Shown here: positions 35,004 through 44,749 of the stretch, piece by piece | How the letters are laid out: every line of letters begins with the position of its first letter | How positions within the stretch are numbered: the stretch's first letter is position 1 | Made by a program: the position numbers and the translations under genes | NCBI GenBank assembly: GCA_963667375.1 | Contig: OY763323.1 | Span: 1,240,001-1,304,000 of the forward strand | DNA length: 64,000 bases | Direction of reading: 5' to 3' | Source: G963556115 sp963667375 | GTDB taxonomy: Bacteria; Planctomycetota; SZUA-567 | Notes under the pieces: model-generated | Databases searched by the model: none | What the model was told of the DNA's origin: nothing | What the model saw: the letters and a program-made list of their open reading frames with translations, nothing else

Positions 35004-35367
35004 TGGATGGCCCTGGTCATTCGTTTTTATCTACTGTTTATTCCGGCAGATAATGTTTTATACAGTTTTGTTTGAAATTATCATTATTAATATGTGAATA
35101 ATTGTTACAGTCAATTAAATTTTCAAAAATTCGGGAATTATATTGCCAGAAAAATAATTGTGTAATAAACTACAGCTAAAAATTATAACCGTTTTTTATA
35201 TGCTCCATAAATCTTATAAATTATTGGAAAATGATCATTTTTAGCCTTATTTACCGCTGTTTTTGAAATTCATTACGGTTCTGTTCTTCTGTGTTTGTGG
35301 CAAAGTCGGCAAATTATCGATTAATAATATTATTTATACTTTATAATATATAACCAAGGTTTAAAAA

Positions 35368-35408
35368 ATGCAAGTATTTTTTAAATAAAGTTTAAATAAT
35401 ACTTGCAT
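35368..35408. promoter_or_regulatory. Long inverted repeat, candidate operator of the ABC transporter
   Basis: Perfect 11-bp arms ATGCAAGTATT (35368-35378) and AATACTTGCAT (35398-35408) around an A/T-only-like 19-base centre that itself contains TTTAAA twice. The right arm covers the -35 box of the candidate promoter. This fits a dimer or tetramer binding site, most simply for the divergent ROK protein. The rest of the 632-base gap (35004-35635) is AT-rich, with no gene seen. Confidence 0.55.
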
Positions 35409-35430
35409 AAGCTGGATTAAGTGGTATTGT
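35403..35430 (+). promoter_or_regulatory. Candidate promoter of the sugar ABC operon
   Basis: TTGCAT (35403-35408), 16-base spacer, TATTGT (35425-35430). It would give an untranslated leader of about 200 bases. Confidence 0.4.
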
Positions 35431-35635
35431 AGAAGTGTAAATAATAATGCGGTAGTATTTTCATTGAATACTAATTTACAGTTAATGTTCCCGCCATTTT
35501 AATTGATAAACTGAATAGTTGCTACAGCCGCTGCAGAAATTTTTCTGTCCGCCGCTGTTTTGATTCGTTATTTGTTAGGTTGTGGTTTGTAGGGCTTTGC
35601 CCATGGGTTATTTATTTTGTTTTTAAGGAGACATC

Positions 35636-36583
35636 ATGTTGAAGATTCGTATTTCTGCTATTCTTATTGCTTTAGTAATGCTTATTACAGTATCTGCTTC
35701 TGCAAAAGAGAAGGTGTTTGTAATGGTTCCTAAAGGGGTTCACCCTTATTATGAACCATGCTATGCAGGTTTTGAAGCTGCCGGCAAAAAATTGGGTATA
35801 AAGACTGAATACGTGGCGCCACAGGATTTCCAGCTGCCGTTGCAGGTAAAGGTTATTGAGAACCTTATCGTGCGTAAAGTAGATGGTATCGCAATCTCTG
35901 CTCTTGATAACGAGGGTCTGGTAAATGTAATCAAGCAGGCAATGGATGCTGGTATCAAGGTCGTATGTTTCGATGCAGACGCGCCATCAAGCGAGCGTCT
36001 GAGCTATATCGGTACTGTAAATAAGACTGCTGGTGAGGTCGGAGCCGAACAGATGGTCAAGTATGCAGGTGATAAAGGTCAGATCGCTGTGCTTCAGGGT
36101 GGTCTGGGTGCAAGTAACTTGAATGCACGTTTTGACGGTTTCAAATCAAAGCTGGCTGAAATTGCTCCTGATCTTAAAATTGTAACCAGAGAAGATAATG
36201 AAGGTAAATTTGAACTGGCTACCAATAAGAGTGAAGCAATTATGGGTGCATACCCTGAGTTGAATGGTATTTTCAGTGTATCAGCTGAAGGTGCTCCAGG
36301 TGCTGCTATTGCTGTTGAGGATGCCGGAAAAGAAGGTAAGATTATTCTTGGCGGATTTGATGACCTCCCTGATACTATCGAAGCTATTAAAGCCGGTACT
36401 GTTCAGTTCTGTCTTGCTCAGATGACTTATAAAATGGGCTGGCTCTCAGTAACTGAACTGCTTAAAGCTTGTGATGGAAAAGAAATCCCAGCAACAATTG
36501 ATACAGGTATGATGGTTATTACCAAAGATAATGCAGATTCATATATGAAGCAGATGCAGGAAGAGACTCAGAAGCTCCAGTAA
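35636..36583 (+). CDS. Sugar ABC transporter, periplasmic binding protein (RbsB-like)
   Basis: Captures a sugar in the periplasm and delivers it to the permease. 315 residues with a signal peptide (residues 1-23; ISAILIALVMLITVSASA, cut before KEK). The fold is the ribose/galactose type: VFVMVPKGVHPYYEPCYAGFEAAGKKLG, VDGIAISALDNEG, GIKVVCFDADAP, GGFDDLPDTIEAIKAG. AAGGAG lies upstream of the ATG. First gene of the transporter. The sugar cannot be read from sequence; rhamnose, ribose and autoinducer-2 relatives all share this pattern. Confidence 0.93.
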   Translation: MLKIRISAILIALVMLITVSASAKEKVFVMVPKGVHPYYEPCYAGFEAAGKKLGIKTEYVAPQDFQLPLQVKVIENLIVRKVDGIAISALDNEGLVNVIKQAMDAGIKVVCFDADAPSSERLSYIGTVNKTAGEVGAEQMVKYAGDKGQIAVLQGGLGASNLNARFDGFKSKLAEIAPDLKIVTREDNEGKFELATNKSEAIMGAYPELNGIFSVSAEGAPGAAIAVEDAGKEGKIILGGFDDLPDTIEAIKAGTVQFCLAQMTYKMGWLSVTELLKACDGKEIPATIDTGMMVITKDNADSYMKQMQEETQKLQ

Positions 36584-36634
36584 GTTTCAAATTAATACGG
36601 ATTTAAGCAGTATATTAGTTATAGTATGATTTAG

Positions 36635-36682
36635 GAGCTATATTTAGCCCTTATGGTCTGGTGCTAAATATAGCTCTTTTTT
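36635..36682 (+). terminator. Intercistronic terminator between binding protein and permease
   Basis: Perfect 14-bp stem GAGCTATATTTAGC (36635-36648) / GCTAAATATAGCTC (36663-36676) followed by T6. It should make the binding-protein message far more abundant than the permease/ATPase message. Confidence 0.9.
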
Positions 36683-36845
36683 GTCAGAAACCGGTGGTGG
36701 TGTGCGCCTGAAATATCCGTCTCAGGATATAATAATAAAAGTTGAAAATTAATAAATTAATAATTTATTTATACATAAATAAATAGTGTGCTTAGGGATT
36801 TGCCTTCTGAATGTGAGTAGGAAGGTTATGTGAAAGGTTGCTGAT

Positions 36846-37853
36846 ATGGTGGAAAAAACTGATTTGAAGGGTGATGGATTGCTTAGCCGTATGGTAAAGG
36901 CTCCGGAATTTGGTATCTTTATTGCGCTGGTAGGTATAATAATTATTATTACTGCTGTAGCGCCATCATTCTTTACATTCGACAATTTCTTTATTGTTTC
37001 ACGGCAGATTGCCTTCACGGCAATTGTTGCGCTTGGGGTTATCTTTGTTATTATTACCAGTGGTATTGACCTGTCAATAGGTTCGATGATGGGGTTTGCC
37101 GGTATTGTTGGCGGTCTGTGTCTGGCCTCGGGGATGTCGCCGGTTCTGGCTTTCTTTCTCGGTCTGCTCTCCGGTGCGTTATGTGGACTGATAAATGGTG
37201 TGATTGTCGCTTATCTGAATGTTACGCCATTTATTGTTACTCTCGGTATGATGAGTATGGCTGGCGGTGGAATTTATATTCTTACCAATGGTAATTCTGT
37301 ACGTGCTATTCCAAAATCCTATATTAAGTTTTTCAGTCAGAATGTAATTGACGTAAATCTTGGATTTATGGATCTTGGCAGATTGCGTATTTCAATAGTG
37401 GTTGCGATCTGTCTGCTTATTGCGGTAGTAGTTCATTTTATTCTGAAGTATTCAGTCTTCGGCAGAAGAATCTATGCTCTTGGTGGTAATGAGGAAGCAA
37501 CAAGACTCTCCGGCATCAATGTCAATACTGTAAAGCTGCTCTGCTATGTGCTCTCATGTACTCTGGCAAGTGTTTCCGGTATGCTTTATATCGCCAGATT
37601 CCGTTCTGCTCAGCCAACTACCGGTCTGGGTGCTGAAATGGATGCTATCGCCGCCTGTGTTATTGGTGGAACCTCGCTCTTGGGTGGTAGTGGTTCGGTC
37701 CTTGGAGTATTGATCGGTGCAAGTATTATGGGTGTAATCAAGAATGGACTGGTTCTGATGCAGGTCTCTTCTTACTGGCAGAAGTCTGTTATCGGTCTGA
37801 TCATTGTACTGGCGGCAATTGTGGATGTTATACGTAACAGAAAGAGAGGCTAG
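36846..37853 (+). CDS. Sugar ABC transporter, permease (RbsC-like)
   Basis: Membrane channel of the sugar importer, 335 residues with about nine hydrophobic segments. It has the family's EAA-like loops: ITSGIDLSIGSMMGFAGIVGG, NVTPFIVTLGMMSMAGGG, LGGNEEATRLSGINVNTVK (the coupling helix region), and AACVIGGTSLLGGSGSVLGVLIGA. The ATPase gene starts one base after its stop. Confidence 0.95.
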   Translation: MVEKTDLKGDGLLSRMVKAPEFGIFIALVGIIIIITAVAPSFFTFDNFFIVSRQIAFTAIVALGVIFVIITSGIDLSIGSMMGFAGIVGGLCLASGMSPVLAFFLGLLSGALCGLINGVIVAYLNVTPFIVTLGMMSMAGGGIYILTNGNSVRAIPKSYIKFFSQNVIDVNLGFMDLGRLRISIVVAICLLIAVVVHFILKYSVFGRRIYALGGNEEATRLSGINVNTVKLLCYVLSCTLASVSGMLYIARFRSAQPTTGLGAEMDAIAACVIGGTSLLGGSGSVLGVLIGASIMGVIKNGLVLMQVSSYWQKSVIGLIIVLAAIVDVIRNRKRG

Positions 37854-37854
37854 C

Positions 37855-39345
37855 ATGGCAGAGACTCTTTTAGAACTGAAGGATATAACCAAAGAGTTTC
37901 CAGGTGTTAAAGCTCTTGATAATGTGTCTCTTGATGTCAGACCCGGTGAAGTTGTGGGTATTATCGGCGAGAATGGTGCTGGTAAATCTACTCTTATGAA
38001 AGTTCTGACCGGGGTATATAAGCCAACTGCGGGTACTATTCTGTATAAAGGTGAGCCGGTCTCATTCGAGAATACATCTCAGGCTTATGCTATGGGAATC
38101 AATATCGTCTTTCAGGAGTTTAACCTTTGCGGTAACCTGACGGTTATGGAGAATCTGTTTCTCGGTAATGAGATAACCAGCGCTGGTATTGTTGATTATC
38201 GCGAGATGGAGCGTCGGGCTAAAAGTATGTTTGAAAAGCTGGGCTTCAATATTAATCCGCATGCAATTGTAAATAATCTGGGTGCGGCTCAGCAGCAGAT
38301 GATTGAAATTGCCAAAGCTTTGTCACATGAGACCAAAGTACTGATCCTTGATGAGCCTACCGCTGTATTGACAGATAAAGAAATTGATAAACTGCTGAGT
38401 TTTGTTGACAGGCTGCGTAGTGAAGGGATGTCTATTCTCTTTATAACTCATAAGCTAAATGAGATTAAGGCTATTTCTGACAGGGTGTTCTGTTTGCGTG
38501 ACGGGCAGAATTCCGGTAAGGCGGATACCAAGGATATTGATGAAGATGATATGGTATCCATGATGGTAGGAAGAAATGCTGAGGATATCTATGGTAAGAA
38601 GATTTACCGTAAAATACCCGATGACGTGGTTCTGGAGGTAAAAGATTTTTCCGGGCCTCCGTTTGTCAAGGATATTAATTTCAAGCTGAATCGGGGTGAG
38701 ATTCTCGGTGTGGCCGGTCTGATTGCGTCCGGGCGTACGGAACTGGCAATGCTGATAAGCGGAGCGGTACAGAAAACTGCCGGTGAGATGTTTATTGAAG
38801 GCAAAAAGGTCGTAATAAAGAGCCCTGCGGATGCGGTAAAAAATCGTATTGCCTATGTATCTGAAGACCGGAAAAAACTGGGCTTGATCCTGCCGATGAC
38901 GGTGCGAGAAAACACTACCATGGCTATACATGACAGGGTAAGTTCGAGGCGTTTTATAAGCCGTAAGCGTGAGAACGAGATCAGTGACCGTTATATACAG
39001 CGCTTCAGTACCAAGGTATATTCACGGGAGCAGGTTATTGGAACTCTTAGTGGTGGTAATCAGCAGAAGGTATGTCTGGGTAAATGGCTCGCAATTGATC
39101 CTAAAATTCTGATTCTTGATGAGCCTACCCGCGGTATTGACGTCGGTGCCAAGGCTGAGATACATCGTATTATTGAGGAATTAGCAGAGACAGAAGGCAT
39201 GTCTATTATTGTTATTTCTTCAGAGCTTCCTGAAATTCTCCGTCTCTCTGACCGGGTGCTGGTAATGCATGAAGGCAGAATCACTGCTGATATCCCGGGA
39301 GAAGAAGCCAATGAAGAGGTTATCATGAAAGCCGCGTTATCATAG
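37855..39345 (+). CDS. Sugar ABC transporter, dual ATPase (RbsA-like)
   Basis: 496 residues with two ABC domains in tandem that power the importer. Domain 1 has Walker A GENGAGKST (38-46), a Q-loop FQEFNLCGNLTV, signature LGAAQQQMIEIAKAL, and Walker B VLILDEPTAVL. Domain 2 has the reduced Walker A of this family (GLIASGRTEL), a full signature LSGGNQQKVCLGKWLA, and Walker B ILILDEPTRGIDVG. I start at the ATG at 37855, with AGAGAGG upstream; the longer frame lies inside the permease gene. Confidence 0.95.
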   Translation: MAETLLELKDITKEFPGVKALDNVSLDVRPGEVVGIIGENGAGKSTLMKVLTGVYKPTAGTILYKGEPVSFENTSQAYAMGINIVFQEFNLCGNLTVMENLFLGNEITSAGIVDYREMERRAKSMFEKLGFNINPHAIVNNLGAAQQQMIEIAKALSHETKVLILDEPTAVLTDKEIDKLLSFVDRLRSEGMSILFITHKLNEIKAISDRVFCLRDGQNSGKADTKDIDEDDMVSMMVGRNAEDIYGKKIYRKIPDDVVLEVKDFSGPPFVKDINFKLNRGEILGVAGLIASGRTELAMLISGAVQKTAGEMFIEGKKVVIKSPADAVKNRIAYVSEDRKKLGLILPMTVRENTTMAIHDRVSSRRFISRKRENEISDRYIQRFSTKVYSREQVIGTLSGGNQQKVCLGKWLAIDPKILILDEPTRGIDVGAKAEIHRIIEELAETEGMSIIVISSELPEILRLSDRVLVMHEGRITADIPGEEANEEVIMKAALS

Positions 39346-39373
39346 TATTTTACTAGTGTTTTTAGCGTAATTT

Positions 39374-39408
39374 AGGCAGGAACGTCAGTGATGTTCCTGC
39401 CTTTTTTC
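39374..39408 (+). terminator. Rho-independent terminator of the sugar ABC operon
   Basis: Stem GGCAGGAAC (39375-39383) / GTTCCTGCC (39393-39401) followed by TTTTTT. Confidence 0.93.
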
Positions 39409-39801
39409 ATGCAGAATCAGATAGGACATAAATGATAGCTCTTGGAAATTTGTTTTTGTATGGTATAAAACGGCATATCTTAAATAGTGATGTTAATAAA
39501 ATATTTTCGTCTTGGTATATGGGCGTTTAATTATCTGAGAAGTTTATGTTGTCATTTTACGCTACAGTTTTCTCGTATTTCCCGTTTTGTGATTGTGTCT
39601 GTTTATAGAAATATAATTTATTTAGCGCAAATACTGAATTTAGATTTTTTATAGTTGTAAAAAAATTGCTATCAATAATAATAAATAGTTACCCAAAGTT
39701 TTAAGGAATGTTTGTATGAATTGTTGTTATCTGGTATGAAATGTACCAGTTATAGTTTGTGTTGTGGGTTTTGTTTGATTATGGTGAGTGAGGTATATGT
39801 C
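39409..39801. other. Intergenic region before the chemoreceptor
   Basis: AT-rich spacer. The open frame extending upstream of the receptor ATG (from 39712) lacks a ribosome site. No structured RNA or repeat was seen. Confidence 0.4.
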
Positions 39802-41946
39802 ATGATAAAGGGTAAAAAGCTAAAATTTCGGGCAAAGATGCTGCTATGCCTTATTTCGGCGGTGGTGATAATTTCAGGAGGAGTTCAGTATTTTATTAAC
39901 TCTGAAGTATCCGATGAAATTCTTAAAATTTCGATTAGTGAGCTAAGTGCCAAGATAACCGGGATAAAGAATAATATTGAGTCGCAGCTGAAGATGGACA
40001 TGCTTGTGGTCAATGTCCTCGCGGCCAATCCTGATGTTGTTTCCGCGGTCAGTGAAGGCAAGAAGGATGCGGTCGCGGACTGTAATAATATGCTGGTTAA
40101 TATTGTAAAAGATAATAAAAAATTTGAAGTGATTATCGCCGTAGATAAGCAGGGTGTAATTATCGCTTCGAATATGCCGAATACCATAGGACTTAATATC
40201 AGTGATCGTGAGTATTTCAAGGAGTCGGTGCAGGGGAAGCAGCTGCTCTCTGAAGTAATTAAGAATAGAGCGAGCGGGAATGTTATTTTCGGGGTATCCG
40301 GACCTATCCGCAAGGGTGAGGACATTATCGGGGTTGTGTATATCGGTAACAGAATGGATTATCTGTATAATGAACTTATCGCTCCGGTTAAAGCAGGTGA
40401 AACGGGATATGCTTTTGTCAGTAATAAAAAGGGTCTGATAATCGCTCATCCTGATAACAGCCTGATAATGAATCAGGAGTTTACAGATTCCTCTGAGGTT
40501 GTTAAGTCAATTATTAAAAACGGACCCGGGCAGTTACGCTACTGGTGGGACGCGATTGATTCGTATAAGATCACCGAAATCCTTGAGGTTGGAGGCAGGT
40601 GGTATCTCTGTCTTACGGTACCTGAAAAGGAATTGCTGGTCTCTGTCCGCTATATCAACTGGTTGTCCGTAGTCGGGGCAGTTATTCTTATTATTGGTAT
40701 CAGTATCGTAGTATCTTTCCTGATAGGAGCGGTTTCAAAGGTGCTTCGGCGTTTGAATAATCTTATCCTCAATCTTTCTCAGGGCAGGGTAGACAGTGTC
40801 AAGGATAATAAGGATGAACTTGCCGGGGCTCTGAAGCGTGGTGATGAATTTTCTGAAATTGCGGTTGCGGTTATGCAGATACAGAGTTATTTCCTCGATA
40901 TGTCGAAGATCGCCGGCAGTCTTGCCCGTAAAGATCTGGCTATTACTGTGAAACCACGGGGAGAGGATGATGTGCTCGGCAATTCTATGCAGGAGATGAT
41001 AGCCAATTTCAATAAGGCTTTACTCCAGGTAAAACAGTCAGTAACCAGAGTTAATACCGGTTCTGAGGAGATAAATTCTGCAAGTCAGAGTCTATCGTCT
41101 GGCGCCACTGAGCAGGCGGCTGCTATTGAAGAGATTACGGCTTCGGTTATGAAAATGGATGAGCAGACCAAGGTGAATGCTGACAATGCCCAGATTGCCA
41201 ATAATTACACGGTAAATGCCAATAATGCGGCTATTGATGGTCAGAAGAATATGCAGGAATTGAGCGGGGCGATGGTCGTGATGTCTCAGCGGGCTTCCGA
41301 AGTTCAGAAAATCATCAAAACCATCGATGATATTGCTTTCCAGACCAATCTGCTGGCTTTAAATGCTGCTGTGGAGGCTGCAAGAGCGGGTCAACATGGT
41401 AAAGGCTTTGCGGTTGTTGCTGAAGAGGTGCGTAATCTGGCGGCCCGCAGTGCCAAGGCTGCAGGGGAGACTGCGGTATTGATTGAGAATGTAGTAAAAG
41501 AAATTAGTAATGGTAACAAGGTTACTGAGGTTACTGCAGATTCGCTCAATAATATTGCTGAAGGGATAAGTAAGACTACCGATATTATCGCTGAAATTAC
41601 GGCTTCTGCAGCTGAACAGTCAGAAGGGATGAAGCAGATATCCAACGGGTTGAAGCAGATTGAACAGGTTACACAGTCAAATACTGCCAGTTCTGAGCAG
41701 ACGGCGAGTGCCAGTGAACAGATGTCTGAGCTGTCACGTGAACTGAATGAGCTTGTCGGTGAGTTTAATCTTGAAGATAATGGTAATAGTGTTCGAAGGT
41801 TGAAACGTCCGGTCGCAAGTAACCGGAAAAGCCAGCCCGTTCGCAGCAAGAAGAATAAAATCGCTTCTCCTGATGCTCAGAAAGCGGATGTGGTCAAACC
41901 CAGTGATGTTATAAAACTTGATGATTCGGAGTTTGGAAAGTTTTAA
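39802..41946 (+). CDS. Methyl-accepting chemotaxis protein with Cache sensor
   Basis: Membrane chemoreceptor of 714 residues. TM1 is near 12-30 (MLLCLISAVVIISGGVQYFI). A periplasmic double-Cache sensor follows (VIIAVDKQGVIIASNMPNTIGLNISDREYFKE; GETGYAFVSNKKGLIIAHPD). TM2 is at about 293-317 (VVGAVILIIGISIVVSFLIGAV), then HAMP and a long signalling coiled coil with the conserved hairpin tip (DDIAFQTNLLALNAAVEAARAGQHGKGFAVVAEEVRNLA). The basic C-terminal tail has no CheR-binding pentapeptide. TGAGGT precedes the ATG. Its ligand is unknown; the sugar ABC operon just upstream is a hint only. Confidence 0.92.
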   Translation: MIKGKKLKFRAKMLLCLISAVVIISGGVQYFINSEVSDEILKISISELSAKITGIKNNIESQLKMDMLVVNVLAANPDVVSAVSEGKKDAVADCNNMLVNIVKDNKKFEVIIAVDKQGVIIASNMPNTIGLNISDREYFKESVQGKQLLSEVIKNRASGNVIFGVSGPIRKGEDIIGVVYIGNRMDYLYNELIAPVKAGETGYAFVSNKKGLIIAHPDNSLIMNQEFTDSSEVVKSIIKNGPGQLRYWWDAIDSYKITEILEVGGRWYLCLTVPEKELLVSVRYINWLSVVGAVILIIGISIVVSFLIGAVSKVLRRLNNLILNLSQGRVDSVKDNKDELAGALKRGDEFSEIAVAVMQIQSYFLDMSKIAGSLARKDLAITVKPRGEDDVLGNSMQEMIANFNKALLQVKQSVTRVNTGSEEINSASQSLSSGATEQAAAIEEITASVMKMDEQTKVNADNAQIANNYTVNANNAAIDGQKNMQELSGAMVVMSQRASEVQKIIKTIDDIAFQTNLLALNAAVEAARAGQHGKGFAVVAEEVRNLAARSAKAAGETAVLIENVVKEISNGNKVTEVTADSLNNIAEGISKTTDIIAEITASAAEQSEGMKQISNGLKQIEQVTQSNTASSEQTASASEQMSELSRELNELVGEFNLEDNGNSVRRLKRPVASNRKSQPVRSKKNKIASPDAQKADVVKPSDVIKLDDSEFGKF

Positions 41947-41976
41947 TATTGAAATAAATTATTAATACAGGTATTA

Positions 41977-42017
41977 TTGTGATCAGGTACAATGAGTGCC
42001 TGATCACAATTTTTTTA
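41977..42017 (+). terminator. Rho-independent terminator after the chemoreceptor
   Basis: 11-bp stem TTGTGATCAGG (41977-41987) / CCTGATCACAA (41999-42009) followed by T7. Confidence 0.92.
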
Positions 42018-42045
42018 TTGGCATGGCAATGGAGATGTTATAATA

Positions 42046-42318
42046 ATGAATATGATGGTTGCTATGGGACTTGTCAAGGTTCTCAAGGGTAACGCGGATT
42101 TATATGCAAAGGTGGAAAAAGTCTTTGCGAGTGGTGAAATTTCTGAGGATGTGGGACGTGAACTGGTAGCGGCAGCAGCAGATTCTGGTATTCAGCTGGA
42201 TCTCGAAACCTTGCTGGATGAGCTCGATGATCTGTTGCGTAACGGTTTGAACGGAATAAGTGTTCATGATATGGGTGGACTGGCCGGAATTATGCAGATG
42301 GCAGATAATTTTATGTAA
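42046..42318 (+). CDS. Small acidic protein of unknown function (90 aa)
   Basis: Not recognised. The N-terminus is mildly hydrophobic (MNMMVAMGLVKVLKG). The rest is acidic and helical with several Leu-Asp repeats (QLDLETLLDELDDLLRNG), ending in Gly/Met-rich GGLAGIMQMADNFM. GGAG lies 11 bases before the ATG. It is bounded by terminators on both sides, which supports a real single-gene unit. No signal peptide or clear metal site. Confidence 0.62.
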   Translation: MNMMVAMGLVKVLKGNADLYAKVEKVFASGEISEDVGRELVAAAADSGIQLDLETLLDELDDLLRNGLNGISVHDMGGLAGIMQMADNFM

Positions 42319-42344
42319 AAATGTCCGGTCTTGTAATTATTAAG

Positions 42345-42381
42345 GAGGTGCTTATTTATTCTTTATAAGCATCTCTTTTTT
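42345..42381 (+). terminator. Rho-independent terminator after the 90-aa gene
   Basis: Stem GAGGTGCTTAT (42345-42355) / ATAAGCATCTC (42365-42375), with one G-U pair, followed by TTTTTT. Confidence 0.88.
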
Positions 42382-42389
42382 ATGCCTAT

Positions 42390-43304
42390 TCAATATCGCC
42401 GCATAATAACGGTTTCTCCTATCTCTTTGAAGCCGATGCGGCGGTAGAGCTTGAGAGCTGGATTATTGTCTTGATAGACATGAAGCTCGATCTCTTCCAC
42501 GCCTTCCTCTGCGAGCGTATTGCATAGAATCTTCAGATTGGCGGTAGCGTAACCCATGCCCTGATATTCCGGTGGGGTATAGACACCGAAGAGTGAATAG
42601 CGTTCTCTTCCCTGATAATCACTGATACCGTTCATGCGGGAATAAATGCAGCGGCTTAGAATTCTGCCATATTTATCCAGGAGTTCATGATCAAAGAGCT
42701 CCCATTCCCGGAATGCATGATCAAGCCAGGTAGAATAGCCTTTTCTGCTCCCTACATAGATATATTGAGGTAGAAGACTGAAAGGTTTGTCAGATATAAG
42801 GTCTTTTATCATGGTGTATGATCTGCGCCCCGGATAAAAGTAATAATTACTCAACAGCCATTTAGCACCGTGGTTATTCTCATTTATTCCGGCTCTTTCC
42901 GAGCCGTCAATCAGTGTGGCATAGAATGAAGAATATGGCCAGGCCCCGGCAGCGTCGATGAATTTAATATTCTGCATTTCAAGGTCCTGAATTGCTCTGC
43001 TGAGGAGTTTATCACCAACTCCCTGTAAGCGGTATTCAGGTAGAACACATAAGGCGCAGATTACTCCTGCCCGGTCATATCCTGGTTCATGAACCAGATC
43101 ATAATGCACAAATCCCTGCGGGGTGTCTCCGTACATGGCAATTAGAACGCGCTCAGGAACAAAACGCTGTGAGGAATTGTAGTGATTTCTCAGCTGTTCA
43201 GGGGTTATCGGGAAGAAGCCGTATTCCTCAGTCATGGATTTATTCCAGATATCGGTGATTACTGGTACCAGCGAATCTTTATATGGTTTAAAGGTTATGG
43301 ACAT
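42390..43304 (-). CDS. GNAT acetyltransferase with two GNAT domains
   Basis: 304 residues, two acetyl-CoA-dependent GNAT folds. The N-terminal copy has GVICALCVLPEYRLQGVGDKLLSRAI (acetyl-CoA pyrophosphate loop RLQGVG). The C-terminal copy has LFGVYTPPEYQGMGYATANLKIL, then VEEIELHVYQDNNPALKLYRRIGFKEIGE. The two-domain plan recalls MshD and related small-molecule acetylases. Acceptor unknown. It is transcribed alone, convergent with the 90-aa gene. Confidence 0.85.
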   Translation of the reverse strand: MSITFKPYKDSLVPVITDIWNKSMTEEYGFFPITPEQLRNHYNSSQRFVPERVLIAMYGDTPQGFVHYDLVHEPGYDRAGVICALCVLPEYRLQGVGDKLLSRAIQDLEMQNIKFIDAAGAWPYSSFYATLIDGSERAGINENNHGAKWLLSNYYFYPGRRSYTMIKDLISDKPFSLLPQYIYVGSRKGYSTWLDHAFREWELFDHELLDKYGRILSRCIYSRMNGISDYQGRERYSLFGVYTPPEYQGMGYATANLKILCNTLAEEGVEEIELHVYQDNNPALKLYRRIGFKEIGETVIMRRY

Positions 43305-43709
43305 ATAGCGTTACCTTTTTTTCTGGTTTCCGGCTGTTTTAGAAAATTAATATAGTTTTTATTAATAAATAATACCGGTTTCAGGATATCATGAATGTAT
43401 AATTAAATAATACTGAAATAATGATTATAATTATATATTCGGGAATAGTATTGGATTTAGCCACAACAGTATTATTCAAGATTAACTGTACTATCTTTTC
43501 AGTGTCAGATGTTATGCTGTTATCTGTTATTACAGAACGGCAAAACCGGATAGTGATAAAATATTTCAGGCAATTTAGACAAATCGTCAAAAGCTGTTAT
43601 TACAAATATGTCGTCACTTAATCTTGAAATAATGATTAATTAATATATTATATAAGTATTAGGATGTTATAGCAATTTTTTTATAGTAATAAGTATTATG
43701 GGAATAGAT
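43305..43709. other. AT-rich intergenic region
   Basis: Upstream regions of the divergent GNAT and tsaD genes. Two overlapping 66-69 codon frames on opposite strands lack ribosome sites and have Ile/Thr-rich low-information translations. No operator-like palindrome was found. Confidence 0.4.
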
Positions 43710-44747
43710 ATGACAAAATCACTGATTCTTGCACTGGAATCATCCTGTGACGAAACAGCCGGAGCATTGCTGAAAGATGGTAAAGAGGTTGTCGGGCAGT
43801 TTGTCGCCAGTCAGATAGATTTGCACAGGCAGTTTGGCGGGGTAGTGCCGGAGGTGGCATGCAGAGCACATATGGAGTGTATTCTTCCCGGGGTTCAGAA
43901 GTTACTTTCCGATGCTCAGGTGATGCCGGAAGAGATCTCGGCTATTGCCGTTACCAACAGGCCAGGAATGGTAGGAGCGCTGCTTATAGGGGTAACTGCC
44001 GCGAAAAGCCTCGCGTATGCCTGGAAAAAACCATTGATAGGTGTCAATCATATTCAGGGGCATATTGCAGCAGCGAAATTTGCTGAACCTGAACTCAGTT
44101 ATCCTTTTGTGGCCTTGGTCGTATCCGGTGGACACACAAATGTTTATTATATTCCTGAATGCGGAGTTTATAAGCAGATAAGCTCGACTCTTGATGATGC
44201 GGCCGGAGAAGCTTTTGATAAAGCTGCAAAACTGCTGGATCTCGGTTTCCCTGGCGGTCCGGTTATTGATAAGGCGGCGCGCGGCGGCAATAAAGATGCT
44301 TATCCCTGGCGGGATGCGTGTCTGCCCAGAAATAATCCTTATGACTTCTCTTTTTCCGGTCTTAAAACCGCGGTATTGTATGAAGCCAGAGGGCAGCGGG
44401 CGGGCAGGAAAGGGCCACTGCTGTTAACAGAGGAGCAGGTGAAGGATGCGGCTGCGAGTTTTCAGAATTCTGTAGTACGGGCGCTGGTTAAAAGAACTTT
44501 AAAGGTCGCACAGGAAAAAGGTGTAAAATGGATCGCTGTCGGTGGCGGGGTATCGGCAAACTCCTCATTGCGTTCTGAGATGACTGCGGCGGCGGAGAAG
44601 ATTGGCTGTCGTGTGGCAGTACCGCCAATGAATCTCTGTACTGATAATGCGGTGATGATTGCAGTACGCGCAGAAGAATTATATCGGGCGGGTGAGTTCG
44701 CAGACATGGAACTTGATGCTGTGGCCCGGGTAAAGGTTGAGGGTTAA
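43710..44747 (+). CDS. tsaD: tRNA threonylcarbamoyladenosine transferase subunit
   Basis: Transfers the threonylcarbamoyl group made by TsaC to adenosine 37 of ANN-decoding tRNAs. ASKHA-fold protein of 345 residues: ILALESSCDETAGALL, the metal site NHIQGH, VVSGGHTNVYYI, DDAAGEAFDKAAKLL, and AVGGGVSANSSLR. I start at the ATG at 43710 because GGGA lies upstream and the family begins close to ILALESS; an ATG at 43698 is also in frame. pcm follows after two bases, so they are coupled. Confidence 0.96.
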   Translation: MTKSLILALESSCDETAGALLKDGKEVVGQFVASQIDLHRQFGGVVPEVACRAHMECILPGVQKLLSDAQVMPEEISAIAVTNRPGMVGALLIGVTAAKSLAYAWKKPLIGVNHIQGHIAAAKFAEPELSYPFVALVVSGGHTNVYYIPECGVYKQISSTLDDAAGEAFDKAAKLLDLGFPGGPVIDKAARGGNKDAYPWRDACLPRNNPYDFSFSGLKTAVLYEARGQRAGRKGPLLLTEEQVKDAAASFQNSVVRALVKRTLKVAQEKGVKWIAVGGGVSANSSLRSEMTAAAEKIGCRVAVPPMNLCTDNAVMIAVRAEELYRAGEFADMELDAVARVKVEG

Positions 44748-44749
44748 TA

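Noticed and set aside
43381..43621. Two overlapping 66-69 codon frames on opposite strands
   Set aside because: AT-rich spacer, no ribosome sites, low-information translations.
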